Shown one piece after another: positions 23,029-37,100 of a stretch of DNA of 64,000 nt (positions are counted from its first letter, which is position 1; each line of letters opens with the position of its first letter). The stretch is taken from the NCBI GenBank assembly GCA_963662155.1, contig OY759262.1, positions 12,312,782 to 12,376,781 of the forward strand, written 5' to 3'. This DNA is from Lamellibrachia columna. Lineage: Eukaryota; Annelida; Polychaeta; Sabellida; Siboglinidae. The notes beneath the pieces are model-generated. The model was not told the DNA's origin. It made no database searches and worked only from the letters and a program-made list of their open reading frames with translations. The translations under genes were made by a program, and so were the position numbers.

Positions 23029-24164
23029 AGTGTACAATCTATGCTCGAACGCAAACACACAGCACGAACCTTCTGAAGAGTAGACACGCATAGCCCTGGT
23101 AGTGATGGTGAAGGTTTATACAATCGGTGTTGAGTAAGCTAGTGGGAATGTATTGATAACATCCTGTCTTGTTAAAGTAAATGACAGTTTGTGTATATTG
23201 ATATGTAATGTTGCCTTTGCATGTTATTATAGTTTTATGAATTAAATGCATATTTGGTTGATACCAGCGTGTTTAATGGTGTTTATGGGATACAGCATGG
23301 TTGAAAACCTTACTGTGGACACTAGTGTTTGCCCTCTAGCCCAAGTGGTTCAGACGTTCCAGCTAATTAACCACGGGTTGCCGCAGTCTCGGACGCCATC
23401 TTGAATTCTGCGGAAAGCCTAAGGTGAATCCATGGGGAGTTTTTTAATGTTACTCTAGACCCTTTCAAGAATTTGTGATATAAAAATCTGCATTTTTATT
23501 GAATGTTTACCTCTTACCTAAAACTCCTGGACTACGACACAAGACATGTGACGGGATCGTGCTCACGAAATTTGGATGTCAATTTTTTTTTATTCAGCTT
23601 AATACTGTGCATGGGTCTGACCAGACTCAAAACACCCGGACGCGCCCGGACAACGGAGACAGAGACGGCGAACTTAAGTTTCCCTCTGGATGAGGAATAT
23701 CAGCTTCCAAGACATAAACTGAGATAATACTCAGCCCTCATAGATGTGTTTCGTGAACACTATTATATACCTCATAATAACAGGATTTAAAAACAAAGTT
23801 ATTCATTATAAATGTCCTTACCGCAATACATTCACAATTGATTCGATTTGAAATGTGGACGAAGTTTTCATCGTCGCTAAAACCAAGTACTCGAGTTTAC
23901 TGCTAATATTTTATACCATGAGATGCCGTTAATTCGAAGAGGTACACTTAATTTAACAGTATATGTATGCCCCACCATTCAGGTGGTATTATATACAGTA
24001 TTTTCGCTACCGAAAACTATGATAGGATAATATCTGCACAGACGTGCTTTTGTGTTCTTGTATTCAGCTTCTCATTATCTGAATCTTACAATATAAAAAT
24101 AAGTAAAACGAACGGGAACTTCGTTATTTATGTGCTTTATCGTTTAAGTTAATCTTAACCAGTG
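23029..24164. other. No gene; possible tRNA-derived SINE near 23335
   Basis: CTAGCCCAAGTGGTTCAGAC followed by CCACGGGTTGCC at about 23337-23390 has an A-box-like and weak B-box-like pattern. The rest is featureless and AT-rich. Confidence 0.3.
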
Positions 24165-24416
24165 CCGGATTAACCATTGTACAAGTGGTACTCTCGTACC
24201 AGGATTAACCATTGTACAAGTGGTACACTCGTACCAGGATTAACCATCGTACCAGAATTAATCATCGTATCAGAATTAACCATTGTACAAGTGGTACACT
24301 CGTACCAGGATTAACCATTGTACAAGTGGTACACTCGTACCGGATTAACCATTATACAAGTGGTACACTCGTACCAGGATTAACCATTGTACAAGTGGTA
24401 CACTCGTACCAAGCCT
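24165..24416. repeat. 35-bp tandem repeat, about 7 copies
   Basis: Unit GATTAACCATTGTACAAGTG followed by GTACACTCGTACCAG, with some truncated units (24240-24280). The unit carries near-palindromic GTACAAGTGGTAC. Confidence 0.9.
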
Positions 24417-24896
24417 CCCACAAAAATTATTAGGATAGACCATGAAGTCTCACCAGAGGCGGCGATGTAGCAGATGTTGATCAAGAGAAATCTCAGAAAT
24501 GCTTTCCCTAATTGCATATATCTATTTTTAATGATTAGTAACTGTAGGGGAGAGGACTTTTTCAAAGTTGAAACTGATCAAGGATAAGCACTGATCCACA
24601 ATGAGCTGAAACAAACTGGATCATCTGACTATGCTCAGTACGGAGTGGGACATCATGCGTTGGATTAATCTTGACAATATTTTCTCGGACTTCATTAGTG
24701 CGTACAATCAAATCTGACTACTCACATGATCACGTCTCTAGAACTGTTGGTAACTAATGCGGTGGAAAGTATTTGGACGTTACTCTTTGTATTGCACAGG
24801 AGAACTTGAATTAATATCAATTTTACGCTTGTTATACAAATTTCTGGTATGTCAATGTACACAGTAATTATTGCTTGTGCGCTGTGCTTTCTTGTG

Positions 24897-24939
<43 letters not shown>

Positions 24940-25530
24940 ATGCCGTCATCGACAACAATCTGTGAATGCTTATGCTCAAACATAGTTGAATAAACGTTAC
25001 CGTACGAGGTTACCTCCATAGCCAACACCACGCGTCTCTATATTCACCCTTCACGCACTCGCTAAGGGCCCCCGACAACACGTTTCTATCAGGTCCCCTC
25101 ATTGTTAACCCGGCACTGATCTTAACCATTATACTTTAAAAGTGCTAGAAACAACTGCCAGTAGAGCATACCACCGATGATGGCATCAGCAAGATCAACA
25201 ACAAGATCAACAACAAGCGATGTTACTTAAAGTGTCTATGCTGTAATTTTATTGTACTCTAAAAGATAACATATCAATGGTGTATCACATGCCGGAAGAC
25301 AGGTAAACGGATGTCACTAATAAAGCTCCGAATGAGACATACTACATCACAGCTAAACAAAATTACTACTATTAATACAAGAAGCGTTATCTATGACGTT
25401 TATATTGTTTCCTGATTGACTAAAAAGTATCTGACACCAAACACATAATATTATCTAATTATATCCGAGCTACTATATTTCACCAAAAAAAAATGCTGTG
25501 TGTGTATGTGCGTATATACATACTTATACA
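24417..25530. other. No gene; short (GTGC)n run at 24896-24942
   Basis: AT-rich DNA with one tetranucleotide run. No coding sequence seen. Confidence 0.45.
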
Positions 25531-25531
25531 C

Positions 25532-25567
<36 letters not shown>
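25531..25567. repeat. (GTGC)n microsatellite
   Basis: Short GCGT run. Confidence 0.93.
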
Positions 25568-25569
<2 letters not shown>

Positions 25570-26020
25570 GTGTGTATGCGATAAAAATACATGTTAACAA
25601 TTATATTACATAACGTATGATAAACGAACTGCATGCACAGACACGCTACGGCTGGTGAAGTCGTTGCATGCCTGGCTTGTCCAGATTGTGCCTGTGGTGA
25701 GGTGACAATTAAACTGTACTAAACGTTCTAACTTGGGCCACTGGCAGTCTGCGAGAGGCAGGCGCACAGTTGTTAACTTAAGCAAGAAAAGAAGGTGCGC
25801 TACAAGTAATAAAGAACGAGGACGCTCTAGCACATTTGGAACTAGCCAGGTAGACAGAGCCCGGGCGGACACATTTCGTCGCATCAGCAACACAAGCAGC
25901 ACATACACGAACAGACCATGCCCTGGCTTCAGCCTGGACGACACAAAGTAACACGTCTGTCATTGTTTCACCATGATCAAATTTACAAACGTCAAACACG
26001 ATTACAACATCATATGAATT
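25568..26020. other. CpG-containing spacer downstream of the formin poly(A) site
   Basis: The minus strand has a hydrophobic 112-codon frame (25606-25944) and an acceptor-like run ending CGTCCAG near 25937, but no recognisable protein. It lies just past the predicted formin 3' end. Confidence 0.35.
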
Positions 26021-28117
26021 ATTTCCATAAAACCAATTTATTCACACAGAACTAATGTGCAACCATAAAACAAACTTGAGTAGAGCATGTAAACCAATAA
26101 ATAGAAAGCATAGCAAATATGCAGTATTAAAATGTGAAAATATTTTTTTTTAAACTAATGTGCACATCTGTGGGAACTGTTGATACATTGAATGCGGTAT
26201 AAGAAACATTCTACAGGTAAAAGAAACACAAAGCAAAATAAGAAACATTAAATAAATGCTTCAAAAAACAAAGCAGGAGTGCAAAGAAGGTAATGTATAT
26301 CGATGTTCATTACTGTAATAATATGGCATGCAATATTCATGCCGTATTATTAAAATAATACCATAACTGAGTAAAGGCATTCATTTCAGATGTACCCACA
26401 CGCAAATCCTGGTAATGCAAAATAACACAGAAGGGTTTGTTGAAATGGTTACTGAATATACAAATAGCCGGGTTTAAACAACAATTTATAGCATAATACT
26501 GCAGTATGATAATAACATAGTAAAGGTGTATATTAAGCCCATGTCATACACTTTTCAAATATAAAATTTTATAAATAAGATACTATGAGAACATATAAAT
26601 AAAAGTTACATATTATCAATATAACATATTGAAAATATCATACCAACACACATATTTTAGAAGGAAAGCAATATTATGCACATACCTACATAAATTACTT
26701 TGCAGTAGCATATTAAAAAAACTATAAATGACACATTAGCACAGTTTAAGCACTCTTAACTAGTGTCAGATAAATAAGTAAATCTCAATGAATGCCAGTG
26801 AAGACTCAAAACAAATAACAGAAATGTAAAATATGACAAAACAGGTCAAAACATGATACTTCATGCATTGTGTGCTATAAGAATTCCATATTAAAAATTC
26901 AATAATAAGCCCAATTCCAAATAAATACCACATCTTATTCTGGATCCATGTTTAAAGCATCACATCAACATGTCCTGTTGCGTAAGCAGACCGCTACTAA
27001 CGTCCTTATGAGAGTCATTCAACATATGGGCAAACTCCCTCACATCAGAAGGTCCTAGCATGCAGACCATCAGCATAGAACTGGTCACCACATCCCAGTC
27101 AAAACTGAGCAGAAAGATCTTAGTTCTCACAACTATCTGCTAGGAACCCTATTTAAACAAGCCAGGACTAATTGCCTAACACAATCACTAGCCACAGTGC
27201 TTAAAAGCTCCAAAGTAAACTAAAATACATATCATAATAATACTTATGCAATGTTCATCACAGACAATCCTAGGTGAAAACATACTCTATCAAACCACTT
27301 GATTATGTGGAATAAACATCATACAAATAGACAAACAATTGTAATATGTATCTTCACATGTGCACACTCTTCATTTTATGTATGAATATTATACTACAAC
27401 GATTGAGAATGAAATGGGTAAAATCACATTTAGGTGGCACAAGTTCTTCAAAGGAAGACAACGGAAACACATTCATTCCCTCCATATAACGTCCATTCAT
27501 TCCCTCCCTATAACGTCCATGTCCATTTCTTGTGCAATTATATTAAATATTAAAAAGTTTTTTTATCAGTAATACCATTTTTTTCTCAAATGTGTTTTAA
27601 AGATTTGAAATGTGTTTAGACTACAAATACCTATAAATACTGTACAAATATGTTTTATAAATGATGTATAAGAGATCAATATTGACACCCGTATGCAGCT
27701 ATGAGAAAATTATAGAACTCACTTGGCTGACCAGCAAGTTTCAGTGATCCACAGACATTTGGCATTCAATTAAAACTGGTATAAAATGTTTCTTGTAAAC
27801 ATGCCTGTATCAATCGTAATTAGGTATCTTTTAAATGCAGACATACACCAGAAAGATACTACAATATAACTTATAACAACATTTTCTCCCAGCAGACACC
27901 AGAGCCTTCAGCACACTAGTGTATAGTTTGGGACATGTCTAGACTTCAAGTCTTGCACCAAATTTGGCTACAGACAAGGGCTGTACTGGAACCTCTAAAA
28001 AAGTGGACTGAACACAATGCGGGACATTGGCCCAGTCACAGAAAAATACAGCATGGTACTTCAGACAGCATCATAGACCAGTTCACCATGGCACTTCGGC
28101 TGACATCTCTGCAATAA
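26021..28117 (-). other. Predicted 3'UTR of the formin gene
   Basis: A 2.1-kb, AT-rich, array-free stretch directly downstream of the TAG at 28118-28120. It is the longest block in the gene with no tandem array and almost no CpG. On the minus strand AATAAA at 26042-26037 is the most distal good poly(A) signal before base composition changes at about 26.0 kb. The exact cleavage site is inferred; earlier AATAAA motifs could also be used. Confidence 0.55.
26037..26042 (-). terminator. Candidate poly(A) signal AATAAA of the formin gene
   Basis: Minus-strand AATAAA at the boundary between CpG-poor and CpG-containing DNA. Other AATAAA motifs occur nearer the stop codon. Confidence 0.4.
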
Positions 28118-28150
28118 CTAAATCATCCCTTTGCTGGCCAACTTCGCCTT
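28118..28150 (-). CDS. FMN2: Formin exon 19: 33-base terminal coding exon
   Basis: Acceptor TTATTTGTAG, then KAKLASKGMI and TAG. It aligns with the IKAKISMKT end of FMN2 and is in phase with exon 18. It sits behind a 6.45-kb intron full of minisatellites. Because it is so short it rests on motif, phase and acceptor together. Confidence 0.8.
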   Translation of the reverse strand, partial: KAKLASKGMI

Positions 28151-31100
28151 CTACAAATAAACAGAGGAATCTCAATTAGGACAGTGCTTTCATTCTGCAT
28201 TAACAGTGTCATCAGTCTGTGTCTTTCTGAGACATGAATAACACACTTTCACCATGACACATATCAACATGAGAGTGAATGTGTGCACAACACAGTTTCA
28301 TAATTGTTCACATGTGAAACAATTATGACACAGTCAACACAGTTTCATCATTTTTCACATGTGAGACAATGATGACAGAGTCAATACAGTTTCATCACTG
28401 TTCACATGTGAGACAATGATCACACAGTTAACACAGTTTCATCATTGTTCACATGTGAGACAATGATCACACAGTCAACACAGTTTCTTCATTGTTCACA
28501 TCTGAGACAATGATCACACAGTCAACACAGTTTCATCATTGTTCACATGTGAGACAATGATGACACAGTCAACACAGTTTCATCACTGTTCACATGTGAG
28601 ACAATGATCACACAGTTAACACAGTTTCATCATTGTTCACATGTGAGACAATTATGACACAGTCAACACAGTTTCATCATTGTTCACATCTGAGACAATG
28701 ATGACACAGTCAACACAGTTTCATCATTGTTCACATCTGAGACAATGATGACAGAGTCAACTCACTTTCATCATTGTTCACATCTGAGACAATGATCACA
28801 CAGTCAACACAGTTTCATCATTGTTCACATCTGAGACAATGATCACACAGTCAACACAGTTTCATCAATGTCCATATAAACACATAGTTTCAGGACCGTG
28901 ACGACGAAGACAACCAGTCCCACAGCAAGCACCCTAGCTCTTCGTCCTTGTCCAGGACAATGCAAACCACACAGCAATTGACCCCAGACTACAAACACAC
29001 TTTGTCTACAAAGTAGGAACTGCCGGTGAACATGGACAATATCAATGCGACAGTCTTGGTGCAGCGCAGCTATCTAGCAACAGCAACTAACACACAGCTA
29101 ACAACATAATCAGCCTAAGTAGCAGCAGTCTTCTTGAGTGTTGACTTGGCGCATGTCAAGCCTCTTAAAAGCGCCAGTTGTGACTGCTACAATGAACAGT
29201 AGAGACTGAATGGCACCAGGAGAGTGGAACACCATCACACAGTCATAAAGTCTGTGGTTACTTCAAAGTCTTTAAATCATCCGAGTTTTATGTGGGGACT
29301 TCTGTCCACACTGGTTGCATGCATTGACCATTATCTGACCAGATATCACTTGGTCAGATAATTTTGGAAACATTTCTACAGTAACGGTAACTACTGATGA
29401 TCGATATATATATTTTTAGGAATTGGGGTATGATTAATATAAGTAATAATGCTTCTATGCTGTTACATTATGAAGTCATGTGCTATTTATGGTAAATCTG
29501 TCATTTCTGCTGTGTGAATTTCATATTAAGGACAGAGGAACCTCACCATTAAGGTCACAGTCAGGCCTGGGCCAAAGTGACCTGAACAGCGAGGTAACTT
29601 AATCGCAGGGTGACTGTATTACCGAGGTGAACGTAAAACGAGGTTCTACTGTACCATATGTACCACTTGCTTGCCAGGAAAGTCCAGATGTTTCTTAAGT
29701 ATCTGAAGAAATATCATGGCAGATCTACTGGATTTAGAGTAAATTTCAATGTACATAAAATGGTGCACAAGTGACACTGTCTGTATGATGTTATCGGATA
29801 CCCAATGCTATCATTGGGGTCAGAACAGTAACACTGACCCTGAAATGTAAGGTCGAATGCACTGCAGGGTATTTACCAACTAACCGACTGTGTGTTCATC
29901 ATAAACAGTTTCCACTGTGAGTAGTTTTGCTCAAGTCTACAGCATCAAGTGTCTGCTTCGTAGAAGTGTTCCACCGAAGCATGATTTACAACACGCGTTC
30001 TCATCACGCTTGACATTATGACGATGTCAGAGGGTAAGACAGGTAGACCAGAAGACATCCAAAATAAAATACATACTGTTTCATTTATAGAATCACTTCG
30101 GGCCACAGCAATTTTATTCTATAAAGAAGTTGATTCACTGAAGTAGTGCAAATTAAAGAAATGGTTTATTCTTTATATAAACAAAACACATATTCAGCTA
30201 TTTGTATTGTTTCACAGTGTATTCTTCCATCCTTTTTTGTACCATTTTCTTATTTCTGGTGTACCCAGTTAATGATTTGCTGGTACTGCAATCATAGTTT
30301 TGTAAAAATTCAGATTTCCCAATGGTACGTCCAGAAGAGATCTTTTCATGTTGGACCCTATCAATTTTATTCACCTTCTCCTGTTGAATCTAGTTACGTT
30401 AACATATTTCTTTTTAAGTTGTTCCATTAATATTCATTCCCCTTAGCAGACCTGGTCATTCCAACAGCAACTCAACAATGCTAAGGTTTCACTTCACCCC
30501 TTAGCAGACCTGGTCATTCCAACAGCAACTCAACAACGCTAAGGTTTCACTTCACCCCTTAGCAGACCTGGTCATTCCAACAGCAACTCAACAACGCTAA
30601 GGTTTCACTTCACCCCTTAGCAGACCTGGTCATTCCAACAGCAACTCAACAACGCTAAGGTTTCACTTCACCCCTTAGCAGACCTGGTCATTCCAACAGC
30701 AACTCAACAACGCTAAGGTTTCACTTCACCCCTTAGCAGACCTGGTCATTCCAACAGCAACTCAACAACGCTAAGGTTTCACTTCACCCCTTAGCAGACC
30801 TGGTCATTCCAACAGCAACTCAACAACGCTAAGGTTTCACTAGGTCAGTGGTCATTCTCAAATGTTTTTCTGCTAAAGAAACAATAATAAATGCCTCTAG
30901 AATTAGGACATATTTTGTAGCTGAATAATGACAAATATGTTTTAGTAGCAGTTTTTATTTTGAAGAAAATTAGCCAACATTCTTTCATAAACCAGCCTTT
31001 ACCTACTATAACTGGTAGAGTGTATTTATCATTTTGCTTTATATAATTTCCTATCAAAAGTTCTGCTTAATATAACTGTATTTAAAACACATTCAGGACC

Positions 31101-34100
31101 AAATATTACCTTACAAAATGGCATCTTCAGTCAAATTATTTTATGCATTCTGACTGCATTAAAACAAGGTCAAACTCATTAGAACATACTTACAATTTGG
31201 GAGCCAGCATGCCCAACACTAAAACTTAACTTCTAGGTCACTTACACAAGTAGGCCTATCAGAAAGACCTACGAACTAGGGCCAGAGTTCAACACGTCTC
31301 AAAACCATATATTTATTCTGGTCCCTAGTCTTAATTTGAAACATGAAGAAAGAACCACGCCAGGATACAACTGACACATGTCATTGGTCATAAGGCAATC
31401 ACTTCACACAGGTCAAGAATGTCAAAAGCTTCAGAGTGGCTCAGAAGAGCACGTTGTCTAAGCTATTTATGAATTATTTATTGTAGTGTATCATGAATGT
31501 CCTATAATAAACACCATACTGTGTAAACATGAATGTCCTATAATAAACACCATACTGTGTAAACATGAATGTCCTATAATAAACACCATACTGTGTAAAC
31601 ATGAATGTCCTATAATAAACACCATACTGTGTAAACATGAATGTCCTATAATAAACACCATACTGTGTAAACATGAATGTCCTATAATAAACACCATACT
31701 GTGTAAACATGAATGTCCTATAATAAACACCATACTGTGTAAACATGAATGTCCTATAATAAACACCATACTGTGTAAACATGAATGTCCTATAATAAAC
31801 ACCATACTGTGTAAACATGAATGTCCTATAATAAACACCATACTGTGTAAACATGAATGTCCTATAATAAACACCATACTGTGTAAACATGAATGTCCTA
31901 TAATAAACACCATACTGTGTAAACATGAATGTCCTATAATAAACACCATACTGTGTAAACATGAATGTCCTATAATAAACACCATACTGTGTAAACATGA
32001 ATGTCCTATAATAAACACCATACTGTGTAAACATGAATGTCCTATAATAAACACCATACTGTGTAAACATGAATGTCCTATAATAAACATCATACTGTGT
32101 AAACATGAATGTCCTATAATAAACACCATACTGTGTAAACATGAATGTCCTATAATAAACACCATACTGTGTAAACATGCAAACACCAACACATTCACAT
32201 TTGTTGAAATCCTTAGTTTTATGTTATTCGTGGAAATGGATACATTAATGACTGCTATATTTTATTTGTCACATTTCTGAGATCCAGAACTTTGTGATCC
32301 CACCACTGTACCATTGCTTAAGCCATCTTTATAGCATAACAATAAAGAACCAAAGTTATATTCATATCAACATCAAGTTCAAAAGAATTTTTTTTTCTGA
32401 AACCACATTTTGTTAGCCTTTTTTTTAATAAAAATGTACCTTCTAAGGCAATATTTAATTAATCACATAAATTGTTTTCCCTTTTTAACATGATTGTCAG
32501 TATTGTATTTTAACATGATTGTCAGTATTGTATTTTAACATGATTGTCAGTATTGTATTTTACTGAATAAGTACAACATATTTTATTATGCTGCCATCAT
32601 CTCAATGTATTCATTAGAAAATGACTAAATAATCGCATTTTAGAAATATTTTAAATGCCATTTCTTGAAAACATATAGAAACTGCAAACATAATTTTCAT
32701 AAATAAAACTAAAATTCAACTTCAAATTTAAATAGATGTTTACTGCATCAACACAAACATTGACCATTCGATATCCGTCATAAAAGTACTTTGATAAAGG
32801 AAACTGCATGAAAATATGTTTCTTCTTCAATTGGTTACATACAAGACTATGTTTATTTAACAACTCTGCCACTGGGAATTGTGCTGAACAATACAGAAAT
32901 GACCTATTTTATCTTACATAAATATCAAACATTAAAGGCAATTTACAAGGGCACAATTTAAAACCACATCCTTCCAGTAATGAATGCATGATACAGTTTT
33001 ACAGAAGACAAATAATACATAAGTAAAAACAACAACAAACCTTGACATGCCAGTTTGTAAACTGGCCGAATAAATCACATGATTCACATGCATCGGATCA
33101 CGAACAGACTACATGCCATCTCATTAACAACGAACAACAACAGAATGTAAGTGCATGTAAGATTGTAGGTCAACTACCGTGGACATGATCGGCTCACAAT
33201 AAACCACTGGTCGAGAGCACGAAACTTCTAAATATTAATTCACTGGCCATATGGAGAGTGGGCACTTGGCCTGCCGACTGCCGAGTTGAAAGGTGAAGTG
33301 TCTGATACCCAAAAGAGAGGACTTGATGATAGACAGTCGCCGCTTTATTCAATGGTCAACTGAAGCGGCCGACTATGTTCTAGCATGCCTATCATGTCCA
33401 CTGTATCAACTGGGAGATGTCCAGAATTTAGCAGCTGAAGTTCAATGCCAGAGGTAAAACTACTCCTGCCAAGTTCATGCGTGGCTGGGAGTGAATAAAG
33501 TCAATATGAACAACAAAAATATCAACAGACACTGAGGGGAATGTTACAGCGTGTTGACTTTTGCATGTACTACACTGTCATTGGAATGGTTTTCTGTCAC
33601 GTGCCACACATTTTTATATATGTTTTGACATCCCATTTGAATTTCTGTAGTTTAACAATCTGTCTTTTAAGTGAACCTGTGTGCTAACCATTCGGTTGAT
33701 TTTCAGCTGTTCAATAATCCATCTTTTTGGGGGAATCTGTGGGCCATCGTCTCATTTGTGAATTCCCGTTGTTCAATAATATGTCTTTTAAGGGAATCTG
33801 TACATGAACATATTTACTAAATTTTCTAGAATTTGATAGTTAATTGCAGGTGTGTCCTGCCAATACAACAAGCCTTCTTGCAGACCAAAATAAGCAAAAA
33901 TATTTGCTTGCAATATACACACCAGTCCACTAGATGGCACCACAATCACAGTAAGTCAAAACCCAGCCGTGGTGGATTGTTGCAATGTTTAGTTCAATTA
34001 TGTAGATTATATCTATGTATGATACAATGCACAATATGTGTTGCTCAATTTATATTTAATGTGAAGTTTAAGAATCAGGCAGAAGATGGGAGATTAGGTA

Positions 34101-37100
34101 AAAAAGCAGGAGTTTCTTGGCAAAAATAAGAGAGTCTGCACATGTTTTTTCGAGAAACCTGGACTTATCAACTTCTGATGAAATGATCAGGTGCTTGCCT
34201 GATAAGTTTAATTATGAAATCAGTTGAACATTGTGACAGCGAGAGACAAAGAAATTATGGAAAGAAACTAATAATGGGATAGGTAGGAAGAAATACTGCT
34301 TTGAGGAACAGATACTGCTTTGAGGAACAGGTATTGTTTTGAGGAACAGATACTGCTTTGAGGAACAGGTACTGCTTTGAGGAACAGATACTGCTTTGAG
34401 GAACAGATACTGCTTTGAGGAACAGGTACTGCTTTGAGGAACAGGTACTGCTTTGAGGAACAGATACTGCTTTGAGGAACAGATACTGCTTTGAGGAACA
34501 GGTATTGCTTTGAGGAACAGATACTGCTTTGAGGAACAGGTACTGCTTTGAGGAACAAGTATTGCTTTGATAATCATAAATTAGACAAACGATGACATAC
34601 CAGCCCTTTCTTTCCCTTTGTCAGGGTTGTGCTTACACTTGCCCTTTTCTCCTCCTTCATCTGCTTCACCCTCTGTTGTGCCTCTTTCACCCTGTAATCA
34701 GCAAGAGCCTGTATTGCAACCCTGACCTGGATACATGAAGGAGGCAGGCCTCAGACAACTGGTCCTAGCTGCGATGAATTCACTGGATATGCAGAACCAC
34801 CCTATTGGTTCCCTCGTGACAATTCATTTATATGATATGTGCTTTATACAATCACATGTAAGAACAATAAAATATGCAGCTTAATATGAATAAACTGATG
34901 TGATATGGATACCAAGACAATACCCCGAGCGCTGCCTGGCTCTGGTATCCACAATGCTGATTAATACCAGTTTCACTCATTAGGCCACACCACAGGAGCA
35001 ATTTGGTGTGGTGACGCTGTACATTTTTTGGGACTTTACGACCACCCCTTAGCAACTGGATTTATTCCAGCATACCTAAAACTGTTATCACACACTGAAG
35101 ACATTAGTGACTTATTATTAAGTTCAATCATATTCCTCTTTACCTCGCCTTCAGGATTTTCTGTCGTTCTGTTTTCCAGTAGTCTTTGAAGTCAACACAG
35201 AAGCTTATCCACAGACCAAAGAAATCTTTTGGATAGACAACTTTCTCGCCTGGTTTTGGTTTGATGGCAAAATAGAGACAGCACAACTCAAACCTGCAAC
35301 ATAAAGATAGCTTTGCAGAAACTGTAGCCATACAACACAGGCATAACTCAAGCATTCACTTAAAGAACATGTTCAACACGGTAAAATATAGAGGTTGAAA
35401 ATTATAAGAGAGCAAAAATATAAATACCGTTTCTTTGAGTCATCCAAGTTGCCCTCTTGTTCCTTGATCTCAACAGTTGCTGTAAGAAAATTTGTAGCGT
35501 GATTATAGGAAAATGAGAGATATTCATGTTAAACAGTAATTAATGTGCCTTTGTACATTATACAGTTGCAACAAAATTCAATTTATGATTATCTACAACT
35601 TATGTAGTGATTTATTTTACTTATTTCTAAATCTGGACCTGTGAACAATGCTGGAAGGACTTACGAAATACCGGTAACTTCAAATTATTTTTCGAGGTTT
35701 GGCCAACAAGAAACACCAGAACACTGCCAGCACTATTGTATCAGCACGATACAAACACTGCCAGCACTATTGTATCAGCACAATACAAACACTGCCAGCA
35801 CTATTTTATCAGCACGATACAAACACTGCCAGCGCTATTGTATCAGCATGATACAAACACTGCCAGCACTATTATGTCAGCACGATACAAACACTGCCAG
35901 CACTACTGTATCGGCACGATACAAATTCCAAACAAATCTATATCAAGGCTCTAATCATATGAATCAATGACAAAATTTTTTAGTAAACAAAACTGCTATC
36001 TTTTATAAATGTTAATATTCATCATATTAATATACTAACCACGATCAACAAACTGCATCATGTGAGACTTGAACGGTTCAGCAGAGTCTGCAGCTGACTC
36101 CTGAATCACTTGTGACATTCTCTTTATGCAAACTGAAACAACACAGAATAATAAACACATAAATAATACATTTAGATTCTGGAAACCACAATCAGCGAGT
36201 TGAATCCTAGACATCTTGTGATAAGGTCTCTTACACAATACCAGGGCTCAAATACAATTTGTTATTTAAAATCTTAGGTAACTTCCTTAAGTTTCCACTG
36301 CTTGAGTTTACTATATAAAACTAACCACCATTATCATGCCTGGGCAGCATAAATTATGATGACTTATGCCAACGAATCTGTGTTTAACTGCTGGCAATCA
36401 AGAGCAAAGGAATGGGTTTTAACATAATTATTTTACCCATTGGATAATTTTACCTTGTAAGGATGCCGCCACCTTCTTCAGCTCCTGTTCAACATCATCA
36501 AAGTTAACAAGAGCTGCCTTGGTGATGTCGCTTGGCTCAGGTAGGGGCAGCACTGCTCTATCTGACGAGGTATCAGTGCTGTGCGGTCTTACATACTGAG
36601 CCACCAGGTAGCGCAGTAGGTTGCTTGAGTTATCCTACGAGCATACACAGCCAAGTCAGCAGAGAAAAGAAGAGTAAAATACGTGATACAAGTCACTTTA
36701 GTCCCCAGACTCGGTAGTAAATGTCTGTCTGTCAATAGTAGAAGGTTGCGCCACTTACAGTGTTTTAGGTATAACCACTCAGTTGTGATCTTCTCCAGAG
36801 TGGCACAAGTATTATATCTAATTAATATTACGGATACAAAGCCACATTGTCTCTCATAAAACCATGGTATATAATATAAACTACATCTATTCTACCATCT
36901 TGACAAATGTGACTAAATTCGCTCAATATAACTTGCTAATTTTAATCTTCCAGTCAGAATATCATGTTTGAATACAGAGAGAACATCATTTTACAGATGA
37001 ATTGGAAATTGTCGACAGCTGTTCCTGAATGTACTGAATGGCAAGGGAATGCACTGAATGGCAAGTTAATGTACTGAATGGCAAGGGAATGCACTGAATG

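Noticed and set aside
25606..25944. Hydrophobic 112-codon minus-strand frame with an acceptor-like site
   Set aside because: No recognised domain, other frames are also open, and it lies beyond the predicted formin 3' end. An alternative terminal exon cannot be excluded.
31474..32280. 234-264-codon frames in three phases of the 36-bp array
   Set aside because: Open on both strands with identical units; lies in a formin intron.
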